Shown: positions 47,585 through 60,759 of the stretch, piece by piece
Layout of the letters: each line of letters begins with the position of its first letter
Numbering within the stretch: position 1 is the stretch's first letter
Origin: Dimorphilus gyrociliatus
Lineage: Eukaryota; Annelida; Polychaeta; Dinophilidae
NCBI GenBank assembly: GCA_904063045.1
Contig: CAJFCJ010000002.1
Span: 3,901,891-3,965,890 of the forward strand
Direction: 5' to 3'
Length of the DNA stretch: 64,000 nt
Translations under genes and position numbers: made by a program
Notes under the pieces: model-generated
Databases searched by the model: none
Told to the model about the DNA's origin: nothing
What the model saw: the letters and a program-made list of their open reading frames with translations, nothing else

Positions 47585-50500
47585 CTATTGCTGCTGCTCT
47601 TGATTACTTTCGGAGTTGACTATTGGTATAACAGGATTGGTTGATCCGTAAGAAGTTCCAACGTTTTGTTCTACATCATCTTCGTGGAGGAGAATGTTTG
47701 GTATAAAAGGCTGTAGATAAAAAAAATTCATTAAAAATCTATGACTACATGGAGTTAACGGATATAGATTACTTTAGATGTTTCTTCCGGAGTGGGGGAG
47801 CGTCTAGGAGAATCAGTTCTCTGGAGAGCAAATATATAAAATTATATATTTTTAGAAAAAGATTAAATAATACAATAACTAAAATAGCTTTATTTACTGA
47901 AGTTTTTTCTTATATTTACCTTATACGCCATTGGACTGATCACCTTGAACCATCCAAGGCAAACTCTACCCAAAAATAAAGTTATAGTAAGAAATAGGGC
48001 GACAGTTGCAAATAGAGACAAAATTTGAACATTGCTAGATTTCTGCACTCCTCCTATTAATAGACAAAAAAAAAGCTATAAATATTAATAACGTCGCAGT
48101 ATTAAAATTTACAAACTTACCGGAGCGTACAATGATGAAAAAGACAAGGATAGCTTGGGCAAAGCTGACGGCAATGATAACGAAGTTGATGGCACTAGAA
48201 TGCACGTGCTTGTCAATTTTTGAAGGTCCATAAGCAAAATAGATATTATATCTATCAACGGCATGTTTGAATATCATATAAACCAAACCTAAATAAATAG
48301 AAATATATTACAAATGTACAAAGAGTGATATTTTTTTAAAAACTTTACCAAAAGGAGTTATAAGTGGACATAGAAGGCTGTAAGATACAACGACTGTAAA
48401 TACGCACAACATCCAAGCGTATTGCACTCCAAATTGAAATTCCCATACAACTGACTATTAGGCAAAACAAGAAAAAAAGTCACTTAAAAGTACAATATCT
48501 AGTTATTAAATTATTAAAAAATATATTTAAAACAATAACTGGATAAATAAGTAAGACTTATTTTGGAAATGTCTATCTTATCTACTAAAAAAGTACTTTT
48601 TTCGGTTTACATCTAAGCTTCGTAGCTTTTAGACGTCTTTTACACCAAGCATGCGGTGAATTCTATTAAACTTATAAGTCTAACTATTTCTATTATATTC
48701 TGTATTTTGTGTGCTATATATAAAAATAAAAAAATATTTTTCTTACCTTTCTTACTGAAGTACGCTCTGCAGCCGATTTAGCAAATAATAGTTTCATAGT
48801 ATAGATAAACAACTCTGGAAATCTTATTATTTCCGCTGCTGTTCCAATAAATGCTGACGTTATTACATAATTTACAAAAAATGCTCCATTGTCAGGAATA
48901 AAAATACATTCCCATTTAAAAGTAATAGTTTTTTCGTCCTTCGAAGCAAAATAGTCAAATAGAGCTTTTGCGCTAATTAAAATAAACAAACGAAAAGAAG
49001 TTAAACATTGATAAAAGTCGTAAAAGAAGAACAAAAATAGTAACTTACCTTGTTAAGCCGAGAGATGGTAATATTAAAACCATTAAAACAAGGAAAAGAA
49101 ATGTCTTTCTCATAACCGCATGATGTTCAGCCGATCTATTTATTTATACAATGATACTTTTCTTATGATTTTGTTTGTTTGCTTTGTTTAGTTTTTTTTT
49201 ACCTTGTCCAATGTCCAATCAATTGATCGGAATTATACACCAAAGACGGTAAGAGAGCTGATGCTAACCATAGAATTAGAGTAGGTATAAATTGAGCAAG
49301 TAGATGACTCTATTTAATAAAGAAACACGAGCAATTAGAATAATATTAATAGGTTTAATAATATAATAAATTTGATACGAACGTGAAGTTTATCCAACGC
49401 ACTTTTGTAATAATTCCCTTCATTTAATAAATTTAGGACAATTGATGGAGTTGTTAGAAAAAATAATAGTATAAATAGTAGAGCATTGATAAAAAATGCT
49501 TTTGACCACCAGATGGCAGGAGAAATTGAAAGATTTTCCCTTTTAAGTTAAATAATTTTTTATCTAATAGAACTGTAATTTTTTATATTCACTTACCAAT
49601 AGATATTATCGGGTGCTGGGGCGTGTTCAACTTCCCAATTAGCTACGTTTAACTCGAAACTATTTGTTGAAGGACTAGGAACGTGACCTCGGCAGGATCG
49701 TTTAAAATCATTTCGAACACTGTTTGACATTAGCATGAATCATTCTAAATATTAAAAAAGAGATAATTAATTAATACACATACCTTAATGCGGCGTTTTC
49801 CTCTTCAAAAGTCACAAAAGCTATTCCCAAAGGATCTCGAAAAGCGTGTACTTTTTCGCTATCTACTTCATCCCTATATTTTTCAAGTTTGCTTGAATAG
49901 TAATCAATAGCATCTACGTGTTTACAACCACAACACGTGCAACATTTGCAACAATGTCCACAAACGAATGGTAACATTGTTGGCCTTTCGCCAGTTTTTT
50001 GCAAAATAATTTGAGAATTATTTAATCCTTCAAACGCTCTTTGCTTCTTTTTATCCAACGCAACTAGTTGGGTTATGTTGTACGCAAACTGAACATCTTC
50101 TACTCTCGTATCTGGATAAGCTTGTTGAAAATGTTCCATAATCGTTGTTTTAAAGCAATGCTGAGATGGAATATTCATTATCATGACTGTTCTTGTTACA
50201 TGACCATCGATATCTTCATGTCTCAATTTGGATGTAAAGTGTCGCATCAGCAAAATAGCAATACAGAGATAGGCAATAGCTCCCGTTGCGTGAACCCAAA
50301 GCAGAGGCGACCTTGTTTGCAGATAAATCGAATTATTTTAAGAACGAAATAATATTTATTATAATAAAGTAAATTACAGTGAATTACTTACGACACATCT
50401 AAATTACTCATAGTGGAAAATCCAAATGATTGTCGATCGCGTTCTAATGTTCCCTTAAAATTGATGGGAAGTACAACGCCAATACAAAATGCAGTAATAA

Positions 50501-51596
50501 TTGTTGTAAATATAATCAGATAACGTTGAAATTTAAGATATTGAATAGCGTCCCTTCCAGATTTTTGAAGAATATGCTCATCACTATATATTTAAAAAAC
50601 TATTCATTAAATGATTATGATCTCGAAATAGAAATGTTAACAAACGTTATTTTAAAGAAAGCTACTATCCACGAGCAAAATCCCTGTAGCATGGAAATTG
50701 TATATATTATAACATATATAAATAATATATCTACATATCTGTAAACCGTCTTTTTTTTATATTACCTTATCTTGGTTTTGTAAACTTTGATCAATAGATA
50801 TTTCCGACGTCCATCCATCTGTGTTATCTCTATTCCCGTAGAATAGAGAAGTCCACCTAAAAAAACAAAAACAATAATAAAAATACAGCTATATAATCAA
50901 TAGTTTAAAAAGCATCAATTCAAAAAGGAAAAAGAAAGCAATAGGATAAGCATTTAAAAATAATAAATTAAAGCATTCGAAAATAGTCGCCTAGTCTAGA
51001 AAATAAATAATTCAAAACACATACACATTATATCTCGATTCATATGGTAGTAATTCTCTACAAAACAGAATACAATATTAAAGGAAGAAGAAGGAGCAAA
51101 CCAATAAAATAAAAGAAGGAAATGGATGACAATACAAATATGTATAAAAATAAAAATATATATCATTGATAAGAGAAAAAAAAGTAGATCCACAGTTAAT
51201 ACATTAAATTAAAAGGAGATTGCTATTTTAAATATTCATATAATCTATAATATCTACTTTTATCAATATTATTTAAAATCAAAGGATTTTAAAGTATTAC
51301 CTTGATTCATTTCGACTAATTAATGCAATCCTTCCATAATCCCATGCAAGTTTTCGGAGAAATGAGAATAAAATTAGTAAAATCTTCAAAATATAAATCA
51401 TTTAAGTAGATTATTAAATGATCATTAAAAATAAATGAATACCAACCAGCCAAATTGAAACATTCATCACTAAATTCTCTGGAATGCCTTCATAACCTTT
51501 TATAATAAAGCTGGTTCTATTGTGATGATCTGTATAATATCGATCACACTTGGGCACGGGAGCTGATGTTCCAAACATATTGTCTGTCACGTTCAT
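47585..51596 (-). CDS. TMEM63/CSC1-like (OSCA) cation channel
   Basis: About a dozen exons from the ATG at 51596 ([21 protein letters not shown], glycosylatable N-terminus) to the stop at 47585. Family segments in order: [28 protein letters not shown], the cytosolic RRM-like loop ([13 protein letters not shown] ... [13 protein letters not shown]), and the Cys-rich patch [14 protein letters not shown]. Then come [11 protein letters not shown], the pore region [20 protein letters not shown] and [15 protein letters not shown], then [17 protein letters not shown]. The tail is acidic then polar, ending SNQEQQQ. The family forms mechanically or osmotically gated cation channels with ten to eleven membrane helices. 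I cannot say which vertebrate paralogue is nearest. Two introns (about 48,450-48,740 and 50,860-51,300) exceed 250 bp and look empty. Confidence 0.92.
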
Positions 51597-52468
51597 TTTT
51601 TATATATGCATTTGATATTCGATTCCTCTTTAAGTTGCCAGCCTTTAACCAATTCTGCATAAAGCGGAATCGTTACTTTTAAAAATATATTTCGAAATTA
51701 TTTTTAATGTTTAACTTAGGTATATAGAATTTATTTTTAAATTTCATATTTTCTGCATCATAGAATTCAAAGAACGTTTGTCAAATGCCACGTTCTATTC
51801 GTATGAGTTAATTATAAATATTGTATATTGCAATTGATAATTAATAATATTGATGATGAAATGAATATCATCAAATTAATGAACTACTATTCATTTCGAA
51901 ATCAAAAGAACTTATCGTTTTTTGACTAGAAACGTGTGTGAAATAAACTGAAATATTAACATTTAAAGAAATTGACATCAAAATAACCGTTAAAAAATTT
52001 AGAATGTTACAGATGTAAATATAAATACTGCAATTATGACCACTTACCAAGGAGAGATATAATTATTATTCAGAAAAAACTTCATATCACGTGATAAACT
52101 TGATCGATTATTAGTTTCGTATTTTTTAAAATCTATAACAACATGAAGGTAGTAATTTTGTGTTTAGGATATATTTAATGTATAAGCTATAATTTAGATC
52201 ATCAGCATTTTATATGTATATTATTTAAAATTCGAAGATACTTACGTTCTTACCGGAAGTTAGGAAAGCGTGCTTCGTTTCACAACTTTCTAAGATATTT
52301 CCCTTAGTTAAAGGACTCTACGTCGTCATTACACGTTACTCGGATTTCGGTGCGCATTTATAATATATAAAAGTCGAAAGTTATTTAATTCTGCAATACT
52401 AATACTTTAATCCTTTATTTTAGACCGTATTATTTTGGAAATAAATTGATAGTTAAATTTTGCTAAAG
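51597..52468. promoter_or_regulatory. Divergent region TMEM63 / SSB
   Basis: 872 bp between start codons. ACCGGAAGT at 52252-52260, about 210 bp before the SSB ATG, is a consensus ETS site. The rest is AT-rich without recognised features. Confidence 0.4.
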
Positions 52469-53914
52469 ATGACTGAAAATAATGGTAATTCGCTCGCCCA
52501 GCTTAAGTTAAAAATAGTTAAGCAAGTGGAGGTAAGAACATACAAATTAATGAATAAATAAAAACTTATACTACTTTTATATTTAACAGTATTATTTTGG
52601 TGATATCAATCTTGTGAGGGATAACTTTCTGAAAGGTCTCATTAAAGAGAATGATGGCTGTATCCTTTGTTAAATAATATAAACGTATCATAATTCCTAG
52701 ATAATTTAAAGTCATATTGCTATACGTGTTAAATTTCCTTAACTTTCTGAATTATAGGGGTTTCTTTGGAAAATATGATAAAATTTAATAGATTGAAAGA
52801 ATTGTCGACTGATTTGAAAGTAATAGCTGAAGCTCTTGATGAATCAAAATCTTCTTTGATTGAGCTTAATGAAGATAAGACACAAATAAGACGAGTACTA
52901 GAAAAACCCATTCCAGAAATGAACGAAGAACGAAAAGAAATGCTAAAGGATTTAACAATCTACGCCGTAAGTACTGTTAACTCTTTCTATCTCTATTGTA
53001 ACAATTAACAAATTTGAAAATGTCTACAGAAAGGATTTCCTCTCGAGTCTTCAATGACAGAACTAATGACATATTTTGAGGAATATGGAAAAGTTCAGCA
53101 TGTGCAAATGCGCCGAGATAAACAAAAAAAATTTAAAGGTTCCGTTTTTGTTATTTTCGAGGAAAAATCGTCTCTTGATAAATTTTTGGCGGAGGAAGGG
53201 ACGAAGTATGGAGAAACAGAGCTTGTAAAAATGCTAAAGTGAGCGTTTCCAAATTTTAACCACAATATTTTTAAACATCATATAATGCTTTCAGAGATGA
53301 TTACTGGAAGAAAAAAATCGATGAAAAAAAAGACCGTAGGGAACAGGAAAAACAGGATAAAGAACAGTGAGTTCAATCGTTGACATTTACTTTGGGGTTT
53401 ACTTTATGCGTCACTTTTTTATTCCGCAGGGCCGAACAAAAGCGCATAGACGAAGAAAGAAACAGATTTTTAGAAAGAGTAACCAAGGGTGCAGTTTTGA
53501 AATTAACAGGCATAGCTAAAACAATCTCGTTTGAAGAGGTAAAGAAATTTTTTAACGAAGTAGCTGAAGTAGCTTATGTGGCTTATAAAACTGGAGATAC
53601 TGAGGTAATTCATTAAATTTTCATTTTAAATTTTTCTTATAGTTTTTAAATTTCAGATGAACATTCGCTTTAAAGAAGAAAACGATGCAAAAAAAGTGTT
53701 TGAGCAATTGGAAAAATCTGGAAAAATATTATACAACGAAGAGGAACTTGACGCCACTGTTTTAGAAGGTGAAGAAGAAATAGAATACTGGAAAGATCTC
53801 TTTAGAGAGAGAAAATCCAATCCTAAAAGCAGAAGGGGAGGAAAACGACAAGGTGGTAACCGAGGAGGTTATGGTCCAAATTCTAAAAAGAGAAGGGTCA
53901 ATGGAAACAATTAG
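52469..53914 (+). CDS. SSB: Lupus La protein homologue
   Basis: Seven exons (52469-52531, 52590-52659, 52758-52966, 53030-53238, 53295-53366, 53430-53604, 53657-53914) close to 351 residues. The La motif (about residues 10-100) has YYFGDINLVRDNFLKGLI and WVSLENMIKFNRLKEL. RRM1 carries YAKGFPLESSM and KGSVFVIFEEKSSLDKFLAE. RRM2 (GAVLKLTGIAKTISFEEVKKF ... FKEENDAKKVFEQLE) ends in the helix typical of La. The tail is Gly/Arg-rich (GGKRQGGNRGG) with a basic nuclear signal (KKRRV). La binds the 3' UUU-OH of RNA polymerase III transcripts and aids their folding. The lengths and both RRMs mark it as genuine La rather than a LARP. Confidence 0.96.
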
Positions 53915-54423
53915 ACTTAGGATATTTTCTGGCATTTATGTTTGGTTAAATCTAGACATTTGTAAATCTTTATAGAAAAAATTTCTCTCTGGAGAATTTC
54001 TTTCGAATTTTTGATATAAAAATATGTCACCTTTATATAGTTTAAAGAAAGTTGTTACACATGGCTGTGTAATGTTGTAAGTTGTTTGTTGCGTTAAATT
54101 TATGGATTTTGAAATTTAATATCATCTATTCGCATCTAAAAATATATTTAACTCCAAAAAAGATTTTTGTATAAGTCGCAATTTACAGGAAATTGGTATT
54201 CTTTCTAGAATCTATATTTAGAGCATTAAAATTTACACTATATGGTGTAGATATATATATATATATATGTATATGTATATTTCTCAATTTATGTACAGAG
54301 ATATGCATTAAAATGGCTTCTTAGTATCATTTGTCGACCAGAAATACTCAAGGCATTTTGTGCTTAGGAATAGCGATTAAAATTTTCTATACCTTGGCGT
54401 TGCTTTATGCTAATGCTCAATCT
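53915..54423. other. Tail-to-tail spacer SSB / CRAL-TRIO gene
   Basis: AT-rich 3' UTR sequence with a TA run at 54249-54268. No coding region seen. Confidence 0.6.
54249..54268. repeat. (TA)n run
   Basis: Short TA repeat in the SSB 3' flank. Confidence 0.8.
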
Positions 54424-55704
54424 TCAATCTTCTGTTGGTAAGCAAGTTGGATCAAGATATTCTTCTAATTGCTTTTCATTATATACGAAAGTGACTTTAC
54501 TTACAGTACCATCGTGAAGCCTGCAAAACAGAACGAGAAAAAATTTGTTAGCATAATTAATGTTTTGTTCTTGAAATCGGACTCGACTTTTCCTTATAAT
54601 CGTCATAAGTAGGATATATTTTCAGACCTGGGATAAAACAGTTTGGCGAATATTTTTACTAACCATGGTCTAATTATTGCCCAGCATCCGTAAAATATCA
54701 TTGGGGCATTGAGTATAAGACAGATACCCAACCTTTCCGGATAGTACTTGCCTAAAACAGTGATGAGTTGTTTCACAAATTGATAATCCATATTCGACAT
54801 GCAAAAATCTTTGAGATCGAAAGCGATACATAAATTATCGCATTCTGGAGTACATTTTTTAACAGCCTTCTCTAACATATAGACTATAAATTTTGTAGAA
54901 GCATCTATATCTCGTTCGTATGCGTTGTGCTTTTTTGCAGATATGTAAAGTATCGGTCTCCCTGAATTATCCTTCTGGCTGAGTAATACACCTTTTCCAG
55001 TTGCAAATTCTTTCTCAACATCTGGATCAGTAATATTCAATTCGTCAACTTTCATTTCCTCCCGCCATTTATTCGTTTTCAAAAGCATTTTATAAGCAAA
55101 TTCACTAGTTTTAAAAGCCTTGAGAAATCTCCAAAGAGAGGCATCATCGTGGTACTGTGTAGGATCCTCATCAAAGAGCGGCTGCAACAAACAGTTCGTG
55201 AAATGCAATTTAAAAGTAAATATTTACCTATTTATATATAAATGGAATTTTTATATTCAGTTTGCCAGTGTTTCTCTTAATACGCTATTATCAATTTGCT
55301 TAAACGTTGTCTTGTAGTAAAAAAAGATAAATTCGATTGAATTAAATAGACGCAAAATAGAAGAAATTTATTATTATTGATAAAATAAATAGTTTAAAAA
55401 ATTAATTAATTAACAAATATGTCTCAGTGTAATCAGCTTAAAGATTTTACACAGCAAAGTAGGGTATGTATCATTACCCTGTAGACTATATTTTCTCTAC
55501 AACATACTCTATTATTATCTCTCTATTATTATGAATAATATCTCTTGTCGATAGCTTCTATTTATTTAATATTTATAAGCGAATCTTTTTTATATTCCTA
55601 AAATTATCCCTTGGAGAATTGTGGTTAATTATTATTACCTTGCATCGTTCTTTTAACTCGAGAAATTCTTCATCAGTTGGTGTGCAAAGTGTATCGTTGG
55701 CCAT
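54424..55704 (-). CDS. CRAL-TRIO (Sec14-like) lipid-binding protein
   Basis: Three exons (55704-55639, 55181-54628, 54520-54424) close to 238 residues. A short helical N-terminus (MANDTLCTPTDEEFLELKER) and a CRAL-TRIO-N helix pair (DDASLWRFLKAFKTSEFAYKML with NKWREEM) precede the Sec14 lipid pocket. The pocket contains GRPILYISAKKHN, FIVYMLEKAVKKC, IAFDLKDFCMSNMDYQFVKQL, YYPERLGICLILNAPMIFYGCWAIIRPWL and the terminal VYNEKQLEEYLDPTCLP. Such proteins move phosphoinositides or small hydrophobic ligands between membranes. No extra GOLD or membrane domain is present, so it is the minimal form. The ligand is unknown. Intron 1 (457 bp) is long for this region. Confidence 0.88.
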
Positions 55705-57031
55705 AATTTCTCTTTTATTTACCAATCAGTTACTCACTTTAGAATCTTCTTTAAATCATTATACGGAATTATTCGATGAAATTATTTAAAATAATGTCGC
55801 AACCGCTTATCCATATGTTGACTAAAGTCAACGGGAAAAGGGGCGCCACCGTCATGCAAAGGATAGGAGAGAAGTGTATACCTACAAATCGATGTTGTAA
55901 ACGTTCGAGTGATTTTTTCTACCAAGTTAAAAATATGAGTTTTCTTTTAAAAAAAAAGAAATACTTTTTAAATGCATTTTATGACATAAACAAGTTATCT
56001 TGACTAATTAAAAAATAACACTAAATATCATTTTCTATAGATGTTATGTATTGCAGAGAAATCATAAACGGGAACTAATCTTTTTAACAAAATTAATTCT
56101 GGATTAATATAAACCACTAATTGCAAATTACCTCAATTATTTATGTAAAGATATTTAACAACGTTTAAAAATCATTACTTCCTTTTAAATATTCATGACT
56201 ATTAAAGATAATTGTTTATACATAGTACAAGATCTCTTTTTGTTTTACTACCATTTCTTAATAATTGTCAAGTTGTTTCACATCGACAAGCCTTTATGTA
56301 CAGTGTATATAAAATATTAATTGTAGTGTATACAGCCATATACTTTTTACAATAGATAGCCAATGTTTAAGTAGTAAAAAAAGTAGTCAATAATTCACCT
56401 TTCGCTCGTTCGTTCTTATTGTAATCATGGTTATTATCAATAGAATATCATCATTTTCCAGCTATTAATACATGTAAAAGTGTGAAAAACATTGTACTCT
56501 TCTTTTTAATTATAAACCTTTGGTATTCTACGAAGTCTGTTTCAATTATTATTACCCAGCTGGATTTGTAGGGTGAGGATAATGATGTTCTTAGCTTTGA
56601 AACAATGGAAACTCTGTCAAACTTTCGTAACATTTTGTTACATATAATGAATTCACTTAAATACTGTACAAATAATATTTTAATAAGCTTTATAGCATTT
56701 TTATCTTGCTGACAAAGGCTTTTGCTGTTAACTTGCAAATATCAACCGTAAATAATGTAATCGAAAAGATACAATTGTTGAATAAAAAAGCTTTTTCCAG
56801 GATCTGTACACACAATACATTTTCTGTACATATATTTCCTTTTATATCAAAGAAATTCTGCCTAATGGTTGCTTTTAACCCTCTTTATTAAAGATCTGTA
56901 GTATTCATTAAAATAAAGGAGAAAGGTGTCTTTTTTCAACTTAATTTTGTAATTAAACAGTTTTAAACAATTAACATAATACAATAATTATTTCAAAAAG
57001 AAAAACTATGAACAGTAAAAAAGTATGTGAT
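55705..57031. other. Intergenic region (1.3 kb)
   Basis: AT-rich, no supported gene. ORFs of 60-95 codons on both strands here have Lys/Asn/Phe/Ile composition expected from AT-rich non-coding DNA. Confidence 0.55.
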
Positions 57032-60000
57032 TCAAAATTTGAACTTGTACTTTTTTGAAGATTGACCGCTTGCTTCTTGCTGCTTCTTTCGTTTCTGTAG
57101 AGAAAAAATCAATTAAAAGTAAGTATGACCTAAAATATATATTTACCTTGGCTTGTTTTGCGGCGTGTTCTGCAACCATGTCAGACAAATCTTCTTTTTG
57201 AAGACTACTATGCTGTTCTTTGAGTTTTGTTTCATATTTATTTTGCATTGCGGCAGAATCAAGATCAAGTTCATCTGGATCTAATGCGACTTCAACACCT
57301 TCGGCTGTTCCCTTTTTACTCACTGCACTCACGTCGTAAACATGTGAACTACCCATCATAGCTGAACCAATTCTAATTTGCTTTTCGGGGATAACGTGAT
57401 AGAGTGCTGGTGTATCACCACCTTGTTCCATCTGATCTTCTATTTTCTGTTTTCTTAATTCAATCGAAGCTGGTGTTTCCATACCAGCAGGTACCGTTGA
57501 AGTTCCACTTGGGGTTACTAAACCAGCATCACCAGGTGTTACGAGGCCAGCTGGATCGATAGTAGATTTCTCTTCATCTTCCTCGTCTTCAGATTTTTCC
57601 TCTTCCTCTTCTTCACTTTCAGACTCCATTTCTCCCCACAGAGTTATATCGACATCGTCTTCGTCCATTAACTGATTTCTAGGATCGTGCTGATTGGCAC
57701 CAAATACATCTCCGTACAAGGGTTTTCCTAACTCATCAACGGGAGGCTTACCCCAACCACCTTGTGAAAATAAAATATTTTAATTTAAAAAGTGTGCTAT
57801 TTCACATTTTTATCATGTACTGGCTTTTAAAAGATAGGGCAAAAATTTACCTGCATGATAACCAAATGAACATTCTTGTGGGATAGGTGCATTCAAACCG
57901 GCAATTTTAAGATTAGGATAAGATGGAGGTGGCCCATATCTCTGCATAGCAATGAGCCATGGAGGAGGTATTTTTTCGGCTCCCGCTCCTATTGGCATTC
58001 CAAGTGCTATTCTTAAATCATCACTGATATTTCCAGGTTTTTTTTGCTTCAATCGTGTTTCGAATTCTTTTCCTTCATAGTATAAATCACCATGAATAGT
58101 CATATTCGGTTTCGTTTGGAAACGAAAGAAAGCATCGTGCAATTTCTGATAATCGATATCAATTTTACCCATTTTAGGTCTTATTCGTTCTCTCATTTTC
58201 TGTTTAAGTGTTTTCGCATCTTCTTTTTCAGAAACAGCCTCACGCATTTGCATTATACCAGTATTTTTAATGAATTCTGGCAATTCAAAGGGTGGCTTCT
58301 CAAATCCTCTCTTACCTTAAAACAGGGAAATGATAAATAAAGCGTTCATTTATTTCTTTTTTTATATTTACCTTGTAAATATTTTCTTTTAAAACACCAA
58401 TGTCTTGGAACAGGAACAATATTACGGCAACTCTTTAAGTGAACTAATAATTTAGGGTCTCTTGCCGTAACATCATACATTTCAACTACATCTGGTCTTA
58501 AAACCAGTTGTTTCAGTTCCGCTACACTCAATCTGTTAAGTTTCTTAAGTTTTTTCTTCGACATTTTAGGCTTCTCGTTGTCTTTCTTGTCATCATCTTC
58601 TTCTACATCAATGATACCTGCGAAAAAAAATACAATTATTTATTTTTCAGCCTCTCATAGTTAATAAATAATATGAAGTTTATCTTACCTCTAGCTTTAA
58701 CAGGAATGTGATCTAGCCTCTGAATTTTGTCTTTATCATCTTCCTTTTCTTCCTTTATATCTCCTGTTGTAATACGAAACTGTTTGAAAATATCCTTAAA
58801 TTGAGAAAAAACAGGATCAGATTCGTCCAATTTCTCTTCCACATATTCGACTTCAATATCATCTTCAGTCTTCACATCGTCCACACCATTCTCTTCTAAT
58901 TTTTGCTTTGCTAATTGATTTTTAAGCATTTTTGCCCTCTTTTTTCTTCTCTTTTTCTTTTGATTCTTTGTTTCTTTACGATCTGGAAAATGTAAACATG
59001 ATTACTACATATGAATTTTGTTTTTCGGCTGAATTAGATATAAAATTTTTTAAGAAATTGTAAACAAACCTGTATTGGTTGTGTCTACTGTGACTATTTC
59101 TCTTTTAACTGAAACTTCTTCTATGACTTCTTGCTTAGGTTCTAAGTGTCCAACTTCTTCAATCGATTGGCTTACACTCTCTTCCATAGGTTCAGAAGCA
59201 TTGGAGCTGCTGTCACGTTGAAGTTCAACATTATCCGCGTACGTATAAATTTGGGGTTCATTTCGACTCAGATTCTCCTCTGATCTTTCCTTTTCGTATG
59301 ATAAATCTTTTTCTTGATATTCATCTATTGCCCTTGTTGACAAAGGTTCCTCCCTCTCAGAAATAGTCTCAGGTTCCTTTACAGGTTCAATATTGGCTGT
59401 GACGTTATCATTTTCCCCACTTTTATTCTCTAAATTAACAGGTTCTTGGATTGGCTGACCTTTATCAATGATATTTGACTCTTCAGTTGCTTGCGGTACA
59501 GATTCTGAAACTCTTGGTTCTTTCACAATTTTTTCCTCAACATCTATCCTATCAGCGCCCGAGGAATCAACAGACTGACCAATAGTTGGTTCATTATCTA
59601 TAGTTTCTATAAATATATATTTATAGGAAATTGCAAAAAAGAAATTATCCAAATCTAATTATATTTTCTCACCTGATTGACTCTCTGACTCCGGAAGTTT
59701 TGGGATTTCAGGCTGTTCACTCTTTTCAGGGGAAATTTGAGACTGCAAAAAGATTGAAAGGTAAACATTAGTGGTATATAGAGAAACATAACTTTCAAAG
59801 GTTATTGAATCATTAATTAAGGAGAGTTTTGTCATTTCTCGGAATAATAATTACTAACAAGGGATATTTTTTGTTATTTAAATATACCTAAGGTCATTAA
59901 TTACAGAAATTAGTAATGTAAGCATTACCGGAATAGATTTCGAATCCTCTGTGAAGCTATCTTCTTCACTAGTCGTTTCAACACTCACTATATTTGCAAA

Positions 60001-60191
60001 ATTAACCTCAATATAGATCGATCAAATTTTTGTATTTGATTGTTACCTTCAGAAGATATATCTTTGTTTTTCAAAGCTGCCTCTAAACGCCTAACTAAGG
60101 TTGCCTTCTTTCCGGTTATGTTCAGGCCACGATTTTTTAGTTCTTCACGTAACTCAGCGACTTTTAAAGATTTCGGATTAATATCCGACAT
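57032..60191 (-). CDS. SF3B2: Splicing factor 3B subunit 2
   Basis: Nine exons by my reading. The start at 60191 opens a SAP domain (LKVAELREELKNRGLNITGK). A long acidic, Ser/Glu-rich low-complexity region follows (59,650-58,700). The SF3b-binding core holds LRPDVVEMYDVTARDPKLLV, VPVPRHWCFKRKYLQGKRGF and PPFELPEFIKNTGI. The PSP domain is near IPPPWLIAMQRYGPPPSYPN with PIPQECSFGYHAGGWGKP. A Glu stretch, GLVTPGDAGLVTPSG threonine-proline sites and the family's basic end (KKYKFKF) complete it. SF3B2 is part of the U2 snRNP SF3b complex that contacts the branch-site region. The TP repeats resemble phosphorylation sites; that is inference. Confidence 0.96.
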
Positions 60192-60759
60192 ATTTATAGT
60201 TTAATCGAAGATCTTGAAGACCGGTGAAATTGTTTACGAATGTTGGAACTACCTCCTGAATATCGCTATCCGGATATCGATGTAGAAGCGCACTTCCGTT
60301 TCAAGATGGCGGAGTAGCAGAAGGCTCCAGATTTAATTCTTTCAAAAGTTATTAATTGTTAAAATCGAGTTTTTTTTATCTGAATTGATCCAATTTAAAG
60401 TGATACTTCTAACGAAAAGTTTTATGATATAGCAATTGTTGCTAACTGTAGAAACTGCGAAGTAAACTATTGAATATTTTCACTTCGGTAAAAATTTAGT
60501 TTAGGTTACGAAGATAACTTAGTTTAAGTAGTTTTTCCACTTTAAATTAGAAACAAAAAATAGTAAATCTTCATACTGAGAATAAATTTAATAATACCTT
60601 TACTTAAATTAATTTCTAAAGTCTTTTTATAGTTTTTAGTAATTGTATATTCAACCAAGAAAGCTAGTGCTCAACGAAATTTGAAATGTTAATAGATCAT
60701 AACAAAGAGATTCGGTGCCTAAACGTTAATTAATACAGTATTTATCAAATTATCTAATA
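60192..60759. promoter_or_regulatory. SF3B2 promoter and TMTC3 3' region
   Basis: ACTTCCG at 60292-60298 followed by AAGATGGCGG at 60303-60312, an ETS-type and a YY1-type site about 100-120 bp upstream of the SF3B2 ATG. The rest is AT-rich and contains the TMTC3 3' end. Confidence 0.5.

Noticed and set aside
55420..55470. Possible plus-strand start exon MSQCNQLKDFTQQSR with donor GTATGT inside the CRAL-TRIO intron
   Set aside because: No following exon found; the frame is only 15 codons.
55776..56003. 75-codon plus-strand ORF upstream of the CRAL-TRIO gene
   Set aside because: No recognisable motif, ends in poly-Lys, and lies in low-complexity AT-rich DNA.
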